64,000 bases of DNA from Streptomyces longhuiensis (GTDB taxonomy: Bacteria; Actinomycetota; Actinomycetes; Streptomycetales; Streptomycetaceae): NCBI RefSeq assembly GCF_020616555.1, contig NZ_CP085173.1, positions 3,297,501 to 3,361,500 of the forward strand, given 5' to 3'. Below the pieces are notes generated by a model. That model saw only the letters and a program-made list of their open reading frames with translations. It was not told the origin of the DNA and ran no database searches. Shown piece after piece: positions 15,971 through 24,845 of the stretch. The stretch's first letter is position 1; every line of letters begins with the position of its first letter. The translations under genes and the position numbers were made by a program.

Positions 15971-16942
15971 ATGACGAAGACAGACGGGACACCGGTGGCC
16001 GTGTCCTTCACGGGGGCGGTCAAGACATACGGCGCGGTGCGCGCCGTCGACGGGATCGATCTGGAGATACGGCGCGGCGAGACCGTCGCCCTGCTCGGCC
16101 GCAACGGCGCGGGCAAGTCCTCCACGATCGCCCTCCTGCTCGGCCTGGACGCCCCGGACGAGGGCACGGTCTCCCTCTTCGGGGGCACGCCGGAGCAGGC
16201 AGTGCGCGCCGGTCAGGTCGGCGCGATGCTCCAGGAGGGCCGCGCGGTCCCCCGGGTCACGGTCCGTGAGCTGGTCTCCTTCGTGGCGGGCCGCTATCCG
16301 TCGCCGATGCCCGTCGCCGACGCGCTCGCGCTGGCCGGCATCGAGGAGCTCGCGCAGCGGCGCGTCGACAAGCTGTCCGGCGGCCAGACCCAGCGGGTCC
16401 GGTTCGCCGTGGCCCTGGCCGGGAACCCGGCCCTGCTCGTGCTCGACGAGCCGACGGCCGCCCTCGACGTGGAGGCACGGCACGCGTTCTGGACGTCGAT
16501 GCGGGCCTACGCGCGGCGCGGCCACACGGTGCTCTTCTCCACGCACTACCTGGAGGAGGCCGACGCCCACGCCGACCGGATCGTGGTCATCGACCACGGC
16601 AGGGTCGTCGCGGTGGGCTCCGGCGAGGAGCTGAAGCGGGCCGCGGGCGGCAGCCTCGTCTCGTTCGACCTGGCCGGGCGCGGCACGGAGGGCCTGTTGC
16701 TGCTGCCCGGGGTGACGGCCGTGGAGGTCCGGGGAGACCGGGCCAGGCTGCGCACGGACGACTCGGACGCGACCGTGATCGCGCTGGCCGCAATGGACGC
16801 GATCCGGGGTCTCGAGGTGGCGCCGGCCTCGCTCGACGACGCCTTCATGGCACTGACCGGCGGTTCGGACAGCCGTCCGGGCAGCGGTTCCGACACCCGC
16901 ACCGGCAGCGGTTCCGACACGGATCTGGAGACGGTTCGATGA
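15971..16942 (+). CDS. ABC transporter ATP-binding protein
   Basis: A 323-residue ATPase of the DrrA/NatA type. Walker A is GRNGAGKS (43-50), the signature LSGGQTQR is near 138 and Walker B LLVLDEPTAALD near 157, followed by the H-loop in STHYLEEADAHADR. The last 40 residues contain a GSDTRTGS-type repeat. It should energise the ABC-2 permease encoded next, with which it overlaps by four bases (ATGA). Together with the downstream sensor kinase and regulator it forms a drug- or stress-exporter unit like others in Streptomyces. Start ATG at 15971 gives the normal family N terminus. Confidence 0.92.
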   Translation: MTKTDGTPVAVSFTGAVKTYGAVRAVDGIDLEIRRGETVALLGRNGAGKSSTIALLLGLDAPDEGTVSLFGGTPEQAVRAGQVGAMLQEGRAVPRVTVRELVSFVAGRYPSPMPVADALALAGIEELAQRRVDKLSGGQTQRVRFAVALAGNPALLVLDEPTAALDVEARHAFWTSMRAYARRGHTVLFSTHYLEEADAHADRIVVIDHGRVVAVGSGEELKRAAGGSLVSFDLAGRGTEGLLLLPGVTAVEVRGDRARLRTDDSDATVIALAAMDAIRGLEVAPASLDDAFMALTGGSDSRPGSGSDTRTGSGSDTDLETVR

Positions 16943-17655
16943 TCGACTACCTGAGGCTCGAAGTACGCAGGACCCTGCGCGACACCATGTTCGTGATCTT
17001 CGGTGTCGGGATGCCGGTGATGATGTACCTGCTGTTCACCAACCTCGGCGACAACGACCCCGAGTGGAAGACGATCTCCATGGTCGGCATGGCCGCGTAC
17101 GGCGCGGTGGGCGCGGCCCTCAGCACCGGCGGCGGGGTCGCCGAGGACAAGACGATCGGATGGCTGCGGCAGCTGCGGGTCACGCCGATGACGCCGCGCC
17201 AGGTGGTGGCGGGCCGGGCCCTGACGGGGTCGGTGACGGTGCTGCCCTCGATCGCGGCGGTGCTCCTCGCGGGCGGCCTGGTCAATGGGGTGCGGATGGA
17301 CGTGTGGCAGTGGGCCGCCGTCGCGCTGCTGCTGTGGCTCGGCTCGATCCCCTTCACCCTGCTCGGTCTCGGCAACGGCTACCGGCTGACCGCGCAGACC
17401 ACGGGTGTCGCGAACATGGTGTGCAATCTGGGGCTCTCCGTCCTCGGCGGCCTGTGGTTCCCGATCGCGCTCTTCCCCGGGTGGCTGCAGTCCGTGTCGT
17501 CGTACACGCCGACGAACCGGTTCGCGCAGCTCGGTACGGCCGTGGCCGACGGGCACGCGCCGTCGGCCGCCGCGGTCACGGTGCTCGCCGCCTGGCTGCT
17601 GGCCTTCGGTTCGTACGCTGTGGTGTCGTACCGCAGGGCCGCGCGGACCATCTGA
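16939..17655 (+). CDS. ABC-2 type transporter permease
   Basis: A 238-residue integral membrane protein with about six transmembrane segments, beginning MIDYLRLEVRRTLRD and containing the ABC-2 core GWLRQLRVTPMTPRQVVAGR (about 74-93). It is the membrane half of the exporter whose ATPase precedes it. Exported substrate is unknown; related pairs expel antibiotics or lipids. Overlaps the ATPase gene by four bases and is followed after 17 bases by the sensor kinase. Confidence 0.9.
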   Translation: MIDYLRLEVRRTLRDTMFVIFGVGMPVMMYLLFTNLGDNDPEWKTISMVGMAAYGAVGAALSTGGGVAEDKTIGWLRQLRVTPMTPRQVVAGRALTGSVTVLPSIAAVLLAGGLVNGVRMDVWQWAAVALLLWLGSIPFTLLGLGNGYRLTAQTTGVANMVCNLGLSVLGGLWFPIALFPGWLQSVSSYTPTNRFAQLGTAVADGHAPSAAAVTVLAAWLLAFGSYAVVSYRRAARTI

Positions 17656-17672
17656 ACGGGGAGCTGGGAACC

Positions 17673-18956
17673 ATGTCCTGGAAGCACCGAGTCACGTGCC
17701 GGATGGTCGAGCTGCGGGACGCCCGCCGGGAGTGGAAGGCGGACCGGGACGTGTGGAAGGCGGAGTGGCGGGCCCGGGACAAGGGCGCGAAGAACGGCGG
17801 TGCGGCCGCGGAGGGCGGGCCCATGGGTCCGCCACCGAACGGATTCGCGCTGCTGCCCTGGCTCCTGATGGGGCTCGGCGCCTTCTCGAACCTCCTCCAG
17901 GGCAAGACGGCCAACCCCTGGATCGGCGGCATCGGCCTGTTCGTCTTCAACAGCCTCTACGTCTCGGTCGTGTTCCAAGCCTTCGACAAGAGGCGGCGCG
18001 AGGCCCGCTACACGCTCCTGGCGCTGATCGCGATGGGCCTGCTCACCTGCGGGCTCGCCATCGCCTACGGCGGCAGCTGGCTGATGTTCTTCCCGCTGCT
18101 CGGCCTCGCGGCGGGCGCGGTCGTGCGGGGCCGCCGCCTCGGCCAGGTCGCCCTCGGCCTGAGCGCGCTCGCCGGGGCCATCGGCGGCCTCAAGGAGGGC
18201 TGGGACGCGCTCAACATCGCGTACGGCACATTCCTGTCCACGATGGTGACCGCCGCGATCCTCTCCCTGGCCGAGGCGGTACGTGAACTGCGGGCCGCCC
18301 GCGAGGAGTTGGCGCACCGCGCGGTGGAGCAGGAGCGGCTGCGGTTCTCCCGCGACCTGCACGACCTGCTCGGGCACACGCTCTCCGTGATCGTGGTGAA
18401 GTCGGAGGCGGCCCGCAGGCTCGCCCACCGCGACCTCGACGCGGCGCTGACGCAGGTGTCGGACATCGAGTCCGTCGGCCGGCAGGCGCTGACCGAGATC
18501 CGCGAGGCGGTCACCGGCTACCGCGAGGGCAGTCTCACGACCGAGCTCGACCGCGCCCGCTCCGCGCTCACGGCGGCCGGGATCGAGCCCGTCGTTCGCC
18601 AGTCGGGCCCGCCGCTCGCCGCGCAGACGGAGGCGCTGCTCGGCTGGGTGGTGCGGGAGGCGGTCACGAACGCGGTGCGGCACAGCGGGGCGGCGCGCTG
18701 CGAGATCTCCGTGGACGGCAACCCGGAGCGCGTGCGGCTCAGGGTCCACGACAACGGGCGCGGCGCCGCGGCCGAGCCGCCGGAGCCGGGCGTCGGCGGT
18801 ACGGGCCTGCGGGGCCTGACCGAGCGGCTCGGCGCGGCCGGCGGCTCCCTGGAGGCGGGCCCGGCCGCACGCGGCTTCACGGTGACGGCCGAACTCCCGG
18901 TCCTGCCGGGCGAAGTGGAGCCGGACGCGATGCTGGAGCCGGAACGCGCGGGGTGA
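17673..18956 (+). CDS. sensor histidine kinase (DesK-like, HisKA_3)
   Basis: A 427-residue membrane kinase. Residues 55-200 hold about five or six transmembrane segments, then the dimerisation helix with phospho-acceptor His230 (RFSRDLHDLLGHTLSV). The ATPase domain shows REAVTNAVRHS, VHDNGRG and GGTGLRGLTERL. Architecture matches the DesK/LiaS group that senses membrane or envelope state. The partner is the LuxR-type regulator whose gene overlaps its stop (GTGA). Cotranscription with the ABC exporter suggests that it controls the exporter. Confidence 0.92.
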   Translation: MSWKHRVTCRMVELRDARREWKADRDVWKAEWRARDKGAKNGGAAAEGGPMGPPPNGFALLPWLLMGLGAFSNLLQGKTANPWIGGIGLFVFNSLYVSVVFQAFDKRRREARYTLLALIAMGLLTCGLAIAYGGSWLMFFPLLGLAAGAVVRGRRLGQVALGLSALAGAIGGLKEGWDALNIAYGTFLSTMVTAAILSLAEAVRELRAAREELAHRAVEQERLRFSRDLHDLLGHTLSVIVVKSEAARRLAHRDLDAALTQVSDIESVGRQALTEIREAVTGYREGSLTTELDRARSALTAAGIEPVVRQSGPPLAAQTEALLGWVVREAVTNAVRHSGAARCEISVDGNPERVRLRVHDNGRGAAAEPPEPGVGGTGLRGLTERLGAAGGSLEAGPAARGFTVTAELPVLPGEVEPDAMLEPERAG

Positions 18957-19627
18957 CGGCGCGCGGGGCGCCCTACCCTGGGCCCGTGAACGAGATGCCC
19001 CGGGACCACCGGCCCGCGAAGTCCGTACGAGTACTCCTCGCCGAGGACCAGGGCATGATGCGGGGCGCTCTCGCGCTGCTGCTCGGCCTGGAGGAGGACA
19101 TCGAGGTCGTCGCGCAGGTCGCGAGGGGTGACGCGATCGTCGGATCGGCGCTGGAGACGCGGCCCGACGTGGCGCTGCTCGACATCGAACTGCCGGGCCG
19201 CAGCGGCCTGGACGCGGCGGCCGACCTGCGTGAGCAGTGCCCGGACTGCCGGGTCCTGATCCTGACGACGTTCGGCAGGCCGGGCTATCTGCGCCGGGCG
19301 ATGGAGGCGGGCGCGGCCGGGTTCCTGGTCAAGGACGGTCCGGTGGAGGATCTCGCGGAGGCCGTCCGACGGGTCCTGCGCGGTGAGACGGTCATCGACC
19401 CGGCGCTCGCGGCGGCCGCGCTGAGCGCGGGCCCGAACCCGCTGACGGCCCGCGAGTGCGATGTCCTGAAGGCGTCCGTGGACGGCGCAACGGTCTCCGA
19501 CATCGCGGGCACGCTGCATCTGTCGGAGTCGACGGTGCGCAACTACCTGTCCTCGGCCATCGGCAAGACGGGGACCCGTAACCGCATGGAGGCGATGCGG
19601 GAAGCGCGCCAACAGGGGTGGCTGTGA
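18953..19627 (+). CDS. response regulator, NarL/LuxR family
   Basis: A receiver domain with acidic residues LLAEDQG and phospho-acceptor Asp77 (ALLDIELPG), Lys near 126 (FLVKDG), then a LuxR-type helix-turn-helix NPLTARECDVLKASVDGATV with SDIAGTLHLSESTVRNYLSS. The GTG at 18953 overlaps the kinase stop and favours coupling; a second GTG at 18986 would remove 11 poorly conserved residues and is also possible. Likely binds the exporter promoter. The inverted repeat at 15904 is a candidate site. Confidence 0.9.
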   Translation: MTARGAPYPGPVNEMPRDHRPAKSVRVLLAEDQGMMRGALALLLGLEEDIEVVAQVARGDAIVGSALETRPDVALLDIELPGRSGLDAAADLREQCPDCRVLILTTFGRPGYLRRAMEAGAAGFLVKDGPVEDLAEAVRRVLRGETVIDPALAAAALSAGPNPLTARECDVLKASVDGATVSDIAGTLHLSESTVRNYLSSAIGKTGTRNRMEAMREARQQGWL

Positions 19628-19642
19628 CGGCCTCCCGGTCCC

Positions 19643-21082
19643 TCAGCCCGCCGTCTGCCGGGCCTCCTTCGCGCGTGGCATCCACGTCACCAGCAGGACC
19701 ACCGCCACCAGCAGGATTCCCGCGCCCCACCGGAACGCCGCCGCGTACCCGACGGTGAGGTCCTCGGCGCCGGTTCCCCCGCCGGAGCGGTCGGCCGCCA
19801 CGGTCGACAGGATCGCGAGCCCCAGCGAACCACCCAGCGTCCGCGAGGTGTTGACGAGTCCGGACACCAGCCCGGCGTCCCCCGGCGCTGCCCCCGACGT
19901 GGCGAGCGAGGCCAGGGGCGTCATCGCGAGCCCGGCGCCCGCCATCATCACCATGCCCGGCAGCATGATCGCGGTGACGTAGCTGCCGTGCGGGCCCATC
20001 GTCGACTGCCAGGTGAACCCGGCGGCTGTGACGAGGACGCCGGACACGGCGACGGCCCGTGCGCCCGCGCTGCGCATCAGGCGCGGGGCGATCTTGGATC
20101 CGGCGACGACGGCGAGCGAGCTGGGCACGAGGGCCAGGCCGGCCTCGATCGGGGTGTAGCCGAGGACGTTCTGCGCGTACAGGGTCATGAAGAACCACAT
20201 CGCGAAGCTGCCCATGCCGCACACGAACATCGCCGCGTTGGCCGCCGCGACCGCGCGGACCCGGAACAGGCCGAGCGGCATCAGCGGCAGCCGCGTGCGC
20301 GCCTCGACGGCGAGGAACGTCACGATCAGCGCCAGGGCGACGCCGAGCGGCACCAGGGTCGCGGCGGCGCCCCAGCCCTCGGCCTCGGTCTGCACGACGC
20401 CGTAGGCGAGGGTCGCGGTGCCCGCCGTGACGAGGACGGCGCCCGGCAGGTCGAGGCGCCGCTCGCCGCCCGCCTTCGACTCCTGGATCCAGCGGGCGGC
20501 GGCCGTGAGCACCAGGGCGCCCAAGGGGACGTTGATCAGCAGCACCCAGCGCCAGTCGAGGCCCTCGGTGAGCACGCCGCCGACGAGGCCGCCGGCCGCG
20601 CCGCCGCCCGCCCCGACGGCGGTCCAGGTCGCGATGGCCCGGGCGCGGGCGGCGCCCTCCGGGACGGCGGACGTCAGGATGGTGAGCGTCGACGGCGCGA
20701 GGACCGCCGCGCCGAGCCCCTGGACCGCGCGGGCGGCGAGGAGCTGCCAGCCCTCCTGCGCGAGGCCGCCGGCGAGGGAGGCGAGCGTGAAGAGCCCGAG
20801 CCCCACGAGGAACATCCGCTTGCGCCCGAACAGGTCGCCGGCCCGCCCGCCGAGCAGCATGAACCCGGCGAACGCGATCGAGTAGGCGTTGACCACCCAT
20901 TGCAGCCCGGTGGCACTGAGCCCCAGGTCTGCTCGCATGGACGGCAGGGCGACGTTGACGACGGAGACGTCGAGGACGACGAGGAACTGTCCGGCACAGG
21001 CGGCGGCCACGACGAGCCAGGTGGGCGGCGCTGCCTTGCGGGCTATCGCGGTGTCGACAGGGGCTTCAAGCATGAGTGTCAT
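19643..21082 (-). CDS. MFS transporter, DHA2 (EmrB/QacA-like, 14 TM)
   Basis: A 479-residue drug:proton antiporter-type protein. MFS motif A GGRAGDLFGRKRMF is at about 79-92; TM1 has the family motif VVLDVSVVNVALPSM (about 36-50). Hydropathy suggests 14 membrane segments. Members expel toxic compounds or antibiotics. The gene is convergent with the response regulator. No dedicated regulator is adjacent. The 84-base gap to the thiolase gene upstream carries an 11-bp direct repeat. Confidence 0.92.
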   Translation of the reverse strand: MTLMLEAPVDTAIARKAAPPTWLVVAAACAGQFLVVLDVSVVNVALPSMRADLGLSATGLQWVVNAYSIAFAGFMLLGGRAGDLFGRKRMFLVGLGLFTLASLAGGLAQEGWQLLAARAVQGLGAAVLAPSTLTILTSAVPEGAARARAIATWTAVGAGGGAAGGLVGGVLTEGLDWRWVLLINVPLGALVLTAAARWIQESKAGGERRLDLPGAVLVTAGTATLAYGVVQTEAEGWGAAATLVPLGVALALIVTFLAVEARTRLPLMPLGLFRVRAVAAANAAMFVCGMGSFAMWFFMTLYAQNVLGYTPIEAGLALVPSSLAVVAGSKIAPRLMRSAGARAVAVSGVLVTAAGFTWQSTMGPHGSYVTAIMLPGMVMMAGAGLAMTPLASLATSGAAPGDAGLVSGLVNTSRTLGGSLGLAILSTVAADRSGGGTGAEDLTVGYAAAFRWGAGILLVAVVLLVTWMPRAKEARQTAG

Positions 21083-21146
21083 GGTCTCAGGCCGCTGTCG
21101 GTCCGTACATCAGGATTTAGGCGCACCCGGCGCTGGTCCGCGGGGA

Positions 21147-21177
21147 CTAGGACCTGCCCCCATGACCTAGGACCTGC
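21147..21177. repeat. 11-bp direct repeat CTAGGACCTGC
   Basis: Copies at 21147-21157 and 21167-21177, 20 bases apart, flank the 3' end of the lipid-transfer thiolase gene; the second copy contains its stop codon (read on the minus strand). Probably a small local duplication. Confidence 0.7.
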
Positions 21178-22360
21178 GGAGCATCGTGACCACGGCGGCG
21201 CCGCCCAGTCCGATGTTGTGGGCGAGCGCGACGCGGGCGTCCGGGACCTGTCGCGCACCGGCCTCGCCCCTCAACTGCCAGGTGAGTTCGGCCGCTTGGG
21301 CGATGCCGGTGGCGCCGAGCGGGTGGCCCTTGGAGATGAGGCCGCCGGACGGGTTCACGACCCAGCGTCCGCCGTACGTCGTCGCGCCCTCCTCGACGAG
21401 CTTGCCGGAGGCGCCCGGCGCGCACATGCCGAGCGCTTCGTAGGTGAGGAGTTCGTTGACGGAGAAGCAGTCGTGCAGCTCGATCACGTCGACGTCCTCG
21501 ATGCCGAGCCCGGACGCCTCGTAGACGCGGGTGGCGGCGGCGCGCGACATGGGCTGCCCGACGACGTCGATGCAGGAGCCGGAGGCGAAGGACTCCCCCG
21601 TGTCGGTCGTCATGGCCTGCGCGGCGATCTCGACGGCCTTGTCGCCGAGGTCGTGGAGTTCGACGAACCGCTCCGACACGACGACGGCCGCCGCCGCGCC
21701 GTCCGAGGTGGGCGAGCACTGGAGCTTGGTGAGCGGCGCGTGGATGGTCTTCGCGGCGAGGATCTCGTCGACGGTGTAAGGGTCCTGGAACTGGGCGTAC
21801 GGGTTGTTCACGGAGTGCCGGTGGTTCTTGGCCCCCACGGCGGCGAGCTGGGCCTCGGTCGTGCCGTACTTCTCCATGTGCTCACGGGCCGCGTCGCCGA
21901 AGATCTGGGCGGTCGGCGGGGACATCTCGAAGCCGTGCTTCGCGGCCATGATGCCGTAGTGCCGGGCGACCGGTGACGTCTTGAAGTCTCCCCCGTCGGC
22001 TCCCCCGCCGAGCGCGCCGCGCTGCATCTTCTCGAAGCCGAGTGCCAGCACGCAGTCGTTGATGCCGCCCTCGACGAACTGCCGGGCGAGCATCAGCGCG
22101 CTCGATCCCGTCGCGCAGTTGTTGTTGACGTTGTAGACGGGGACGCCGGTCAGGCCGAGTTCGTAGACCGCCCGCTGCCCGGCGGTCGAGGCCTGGAAGC
22201 AGTAGCCGACGGGGACCTGCTCCACGTCCTCGTAGGAGACGCCGGCGTCGTCGAGGGCCTTGGTCCCGGCCTCCTTCACCATGTCCCAGTACTGCCAGTC
22301 GCGGCTCTCGGGCTTCTCGAACCTGGTCATCCCGACGCCGACTATGTACGCCTTGCCCAT
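21167..22360 (-). CDS. lipid-transfer protein (SCP-x/Ltp thiolase family)
   Basis: A 397-residue non-condensing thiolase-fold protein. The active-site cysteine is Cys82 in [21 protein letters not shown] and the late GHPLGATG motif are present. Actinobacterial Ltp proteins of this family, with an OB-fold DUF35 partner, cleave aldol products of sterol side chains; others act as thiolases. No DUF35 gene is adjacent here. A long palindrome containing CTGAC-N5-GTCAG lies directly upstream and covers part of the ribosome-binding site, so expression is probably regulated separately from the dehydrogenase gene 92 bases upstream. Confidence 0.88.
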   Translation of the reverse strand: MGKAYIVGVGMTRFEKPESRDWQYWDMVKEAGTKALDDAGVSYEDVEQVPVGYCFQASTAGQRAVYELGLTGVPVYNVNNNCATGSSALMLARQFVEGGINDCVLALGFEKMQRGALGGGADGGDFKTSPVARHYGIMAAKHGFEMSPPTAQIFGDAAREHMEKYGTTEAQLAAVGAKNHRHSVNNPYAQFQDPYTVDEILAAKTIHAPLTKLQCSPTSDGAAAAVVVSERFVELHDLGDKAVEIAAQAMTTDTGESFASGSCIDVVGQPMSRAAATRVYEASGLGIEDVDVIELHDCFSVNELLTYEALGMCAPGASGKLVEEGATTYGGRWVVNPSGGLISKGHPLGATGIAQAAELTWQLRGEAGARQVPDARVALAHNIGLGGAAVVTMLRRS

Positions 22361-22369
22361 GGAAACGGC

Positions 22370-22410
22370 CTCCTGCCAGTATCTGACGAGTCGTCAGATA
22401 CTGGCAGGAG
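22370..22410. promoter_or_regulatory. 41-bp perfect palindrome over the ribosome-binding site of the lipid-transfer gene
   Basis: Arms 22370-22389 and 22391-22410 are perfect 20-bp complements around one central base. The inner part is TCTGACGAGTCGTCAGA (22382-22398), a member of the CTGAC-N5-GTCAG family. Read on the minus strand, the downstream arm ends in the AGGAGG-type ribosome site 10 bases before the ATG, so a transcript could fold and hide it. It also lies 30 bp past the stop of the upstream gene and could act as a terminator. Confidence 0.85.
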
Positions 22411-22452
22411 CGGGCCGCCGAGGGAAGGGCTTCCCCGCTTCTGCGACAGGGT

Positions 22453-23634
22453 CTAGCGGAAGGCGGCGTGACCCGTGAGCGCCTGGCCGAGCGCGAGCGT
22501 GTGCATCTCGGTCGTGCCCTCGTACGTGAGCACGGACTCCAGGTTGTTGGCGTGACGGATCACCGGGTACTCCAGCGAGATGCCGTTGGCGCCGAGGATC
22601 GTGCGGGCGGTGCGGCAGATCTGGATGGCCTCGCGGACGTTGTTCAGCTTGCCGAAGCTGATCTGCGCCGGGTGGACACCGGCGGGCGAGTCCTTCAGGT
22701 CGGCCAGGCGCAGCGCCGTCAGCGTCGCCTTGTGCAGTTCGAGCGCCATGTCGACCAGCTTCTGCTGCGTGAGCTGGAACGCGGCGATCGGCTTGCCGAA
22801 CTGCTCACGCTGGCCCGCGTAGTCGGCGGCCGCCTGCCAGGCCGAGCGCGCGGCGCCGGTGACGCCCCACACGATGCCGTAGCGCGCCTCGTTCAGGCAG
22901 GTCAGCGGCGCCCCCACGCCCCGCGCCTCGGGCAGCAGGGCGGATGCCGGCAGGCGTACGCCGTCGAGGACCAGCTCGCTGGTCACGCTCGCCCGCAGCG
23001 ACATCTTGTGCTTGATCAGCGGTGCCGAGAAGCCGGGGGCGTCGGTGGGCACGACGAAGCCGCGCACACCGTCCTCGGTCTGCGCCCACACGACGGCGAC
23101 GGCCGCGACCGAGCCGTTCGTGATCCACATCTTGCGGCCGTCGAGGATCCAGTCGTCGCCGTCACGCCGGGCGCGCGTCGTCATGGACGCCGGGTCGGAA
23201 CCGTGGTCGGGCTCGGTCAGGCCGAAGCAGCCGATGGCCTCGCCCGCCGCCATGCGCGGCAGCCACTCCTGCTTCTGCTCCTCGGAGCCGAAGCGGTGGA
23301 TCGCGAACATGGCCAGCGAACCCTGCACGGACACGAAGGAGCGCAGACCGGAGTCCGTCGCCTCCAGCTCACGGCACGCGATGCCGTAGGCGCGGGCCGA
23401 CATGCCGGCGCACCCGTAGCCCTCCAGGTGCATGCCGAGCAGGCCCATCTTGCCGAATTCGCGGGCGAGTTCGGGCAGGGCGGGCAGCTCCCCGCTCTCG
23501 AACCAGTCGGCGATGTGCGGCTCGACCTTGTCGTCGAGGTACTGGCGGACCGTGTCGCGCACGGCCCGCTCCTCGTCGGTGAAGAGCGCTTCGAGATTCA
23601 GCGGGTCGACGGGGTCGAGGGCGGCGAACGGCAT
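22453..23634 (-). CDS. acyl-CoA dehydrogenase, glutaryl-CoA dehydrogenase-like
   Basis: A 393-residue FAD flavoprotein. It closely follows glutaryl-CoA dehydrogenase: GYGCAGMSARAYG (72-84), CRELEATDSGLRSFVSVQ with Arg98 (87-104), GCFGLTEPDHGSDP (135-148), ARYGIVWGV and catalytic base Glu372 in YEGTTEMH. The reaction would be oxidative decarboxylation of glutaryl-CoA to crotonyl-CoA in lysine or aromatic catabolism. The gene follows a CaiB/BaiF CoA-transferase after two bases, as in known gcdH-CoA-transferase pairs. Start ATG at 23634. Substrate is inferred from similarity and context; a branched acyl-CoA is the alternative. Confidence 0.85.
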   Translation of the reverse strand: MPFAALDPVDPLNLEALFTDEERAVRDTVRQYLDDKVEPHIADWFESGELPALPELAREFGKMGLLGMHLEGYGCAGMSARAYGIACRELEATDSGLRSFVSVQGSLAMFAIHRFGSEEQKQEWLPRMAAGEAIGCFGLTEPDHGSDPASMTTRARRDGDDWILDGRKMWITNGSVAAVAVVWAQTEDGVRGFVVPTDAPGFSAPLIKHKMSLRASVTSELVLDGVRLPASALLPEARGVGAPLTCLNEARYGIVWGVTGAARSAWQAAADYAGQREQFGKPIAAFQLTQQKLVDMALELHKATLTALRLADLKDSPAGVHPAQISFGKLNNVREAIQICRTARTILGANGISLEYPVIRHANNLESVLTYEGTTEMHTLALGQALTGHAAFR

Positions 23635-23636
23635 GA

Positions 23637-24845
23637 TCAGGCTCCTTGAGGGTGGTCGAGCAGGCGGTCGATGGCGGACTCGTCGTAGCCGAGTTCGGTG
23701 AGTATGTCCCGGCTGTGCAGGCCGAGGGTGGGCGGGGCCGAGCGCACCGCGGGGCGCTCGCCGCGGAAGGTGACGGGGAACGCGACCTGCTGGAGCGGGC
23801 CCACCTCCGGGTGGTCGACCTTCTGCACCATGCCGAGCGCCTCGGTCTGCGGGCAGTCGTAGACCTCGTCGAGGGTGCGGATCGGCGCGACGGGGACGCC
23901 GCGCGGCTTCAGCAGGGCGCACCAGTTGGCCACGGTGTCGTCGACGAGGACGGACTCCAGCTTGGCGTTGAGGGCCGTTCGGTGCGTGACGCGGGCGCGG
24001 TTGGTGGCGAAGCGCGGGTCGTCGGCCCACTCCGGGTGGCCGAGCGCCTCGCTCAGCTTGCGGAAGAGGCCGTCGCTGCCGACGGCGATCACGAAGTGCC
24101 CGTCCGACGCGGGGTAGGCCTGGTAGGGGACGAGGCTCGGGTGGCCGGAGCCGAGGCGGGTGGGGCGCTCCCCGGTGGCGAAGTAACCGGTCGCCCAGTT
24201 GATGTGCAGGGCGAGCTGGGACTCGTACAGGGAGGTCGTGACGTACTGGCCGTGGCCCGTGCGCTCGCGTTCCACGAGTGCCGCGTTGACGCCGATGAGA
24301 CCGAAGAGCGCGGCGCCCAGGTCGCCCATCGCGTAACCGGCCTTCACGGGCGGTCCGTCGGGTTCGCCGGTCAGGGACATCAGGCCGGCCGACGCCTGGG
24401 CCACCATGTCGTAGCCGGGCTCGTCGCGCAGCGGGCCCGTGTCGCCGAACGCGGAGATGTGCAGGATGACCAGCCGCGGGTACCGCGCGCTGAGTTCGCG
24501 GTAGTCGAAGACGCGGGCGAGCGAGCTGCCGGGGCGGAAGTTCTCCACCATCACGTCCGCGTCGGCGAGCATGCGATGGACGGCCTCCTGTCCTGCGGGG
24601 GACTTGAGGTCGAGGGTGACGGAGCGCTTGTTGCGGTTGGCGGCCAGGTAGTAGGTCGCGTCGGGGCCGTTGAAGGGCGGGCCCCAGGCGCGCGTCGGGT
24701 CGCCGCCGTCGGGGTGCTCGACCTTGATGACGTCGGCGCCGAGGTCGGCGAGCGACATGGTGACGTAGGGCCCGGCGAGGATCTTGGACAGGTCCACGAC
24801 CTTCATACCGGCCAGCGGTGCGGCGGGGCGGGGCTGCTCAGGCAT
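23637..24845 (-). CDS. CaiB/BaiF family (class III) CoA-transferase
   Basis: A 402-residue class III CoA-transferase/racemase-family protein. The N terminus MKVVDLSKILAGPYVTMSLA leads to GADVIKVEHP and VENFRPG; the expected nucleophile is Asp175 in GYAMGDLGAA. The family moves CoA between acids or racemises alpha-methylacyl-CoA. Next to a glutaryl-CoA dehydrogenase homologue it may make glutaryl-CoA from glutarate (SUGCT/GcoT-like). Its start overlaps the end of the upstream dehydrogenase gene by eight bases, showing tight coupling. Confidence 0.88.
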   Translation of the reverse strand: MPEQPRPAAPLAGMKVVDLSKILAGPYVTMSLADLGADVIKVEHPDGGDPTRAWGPPFNGPDATYYLAANRNKRSVTLDLKSPAGQEAVHRMLADADVMVENFRPGSSLARVFDYRELSARYPRLVILHISAFGDTGPLRDEPGYDMVAQASAGLMSLTGEPDGPPVKAGYAMGDLGAALFGLIGVNAALVERERTGHGQYVTTSLYESQLALHINWATGYFATGERPTRLGSGHPSLVPYQAYPASDGHFVIAVGSDGLFRKLSEALGHPEWADDPRFATNRARVTHRTALNAKLESVLVDDTVANWCALLKPRGVPVAPIRTLDEVYDCPQTEALGMVQKVDHPEVGPLQQVAFPVTFRGERPAVRSAPPTLGLHSRDILTELGYDESAIDRLLDHPQGA

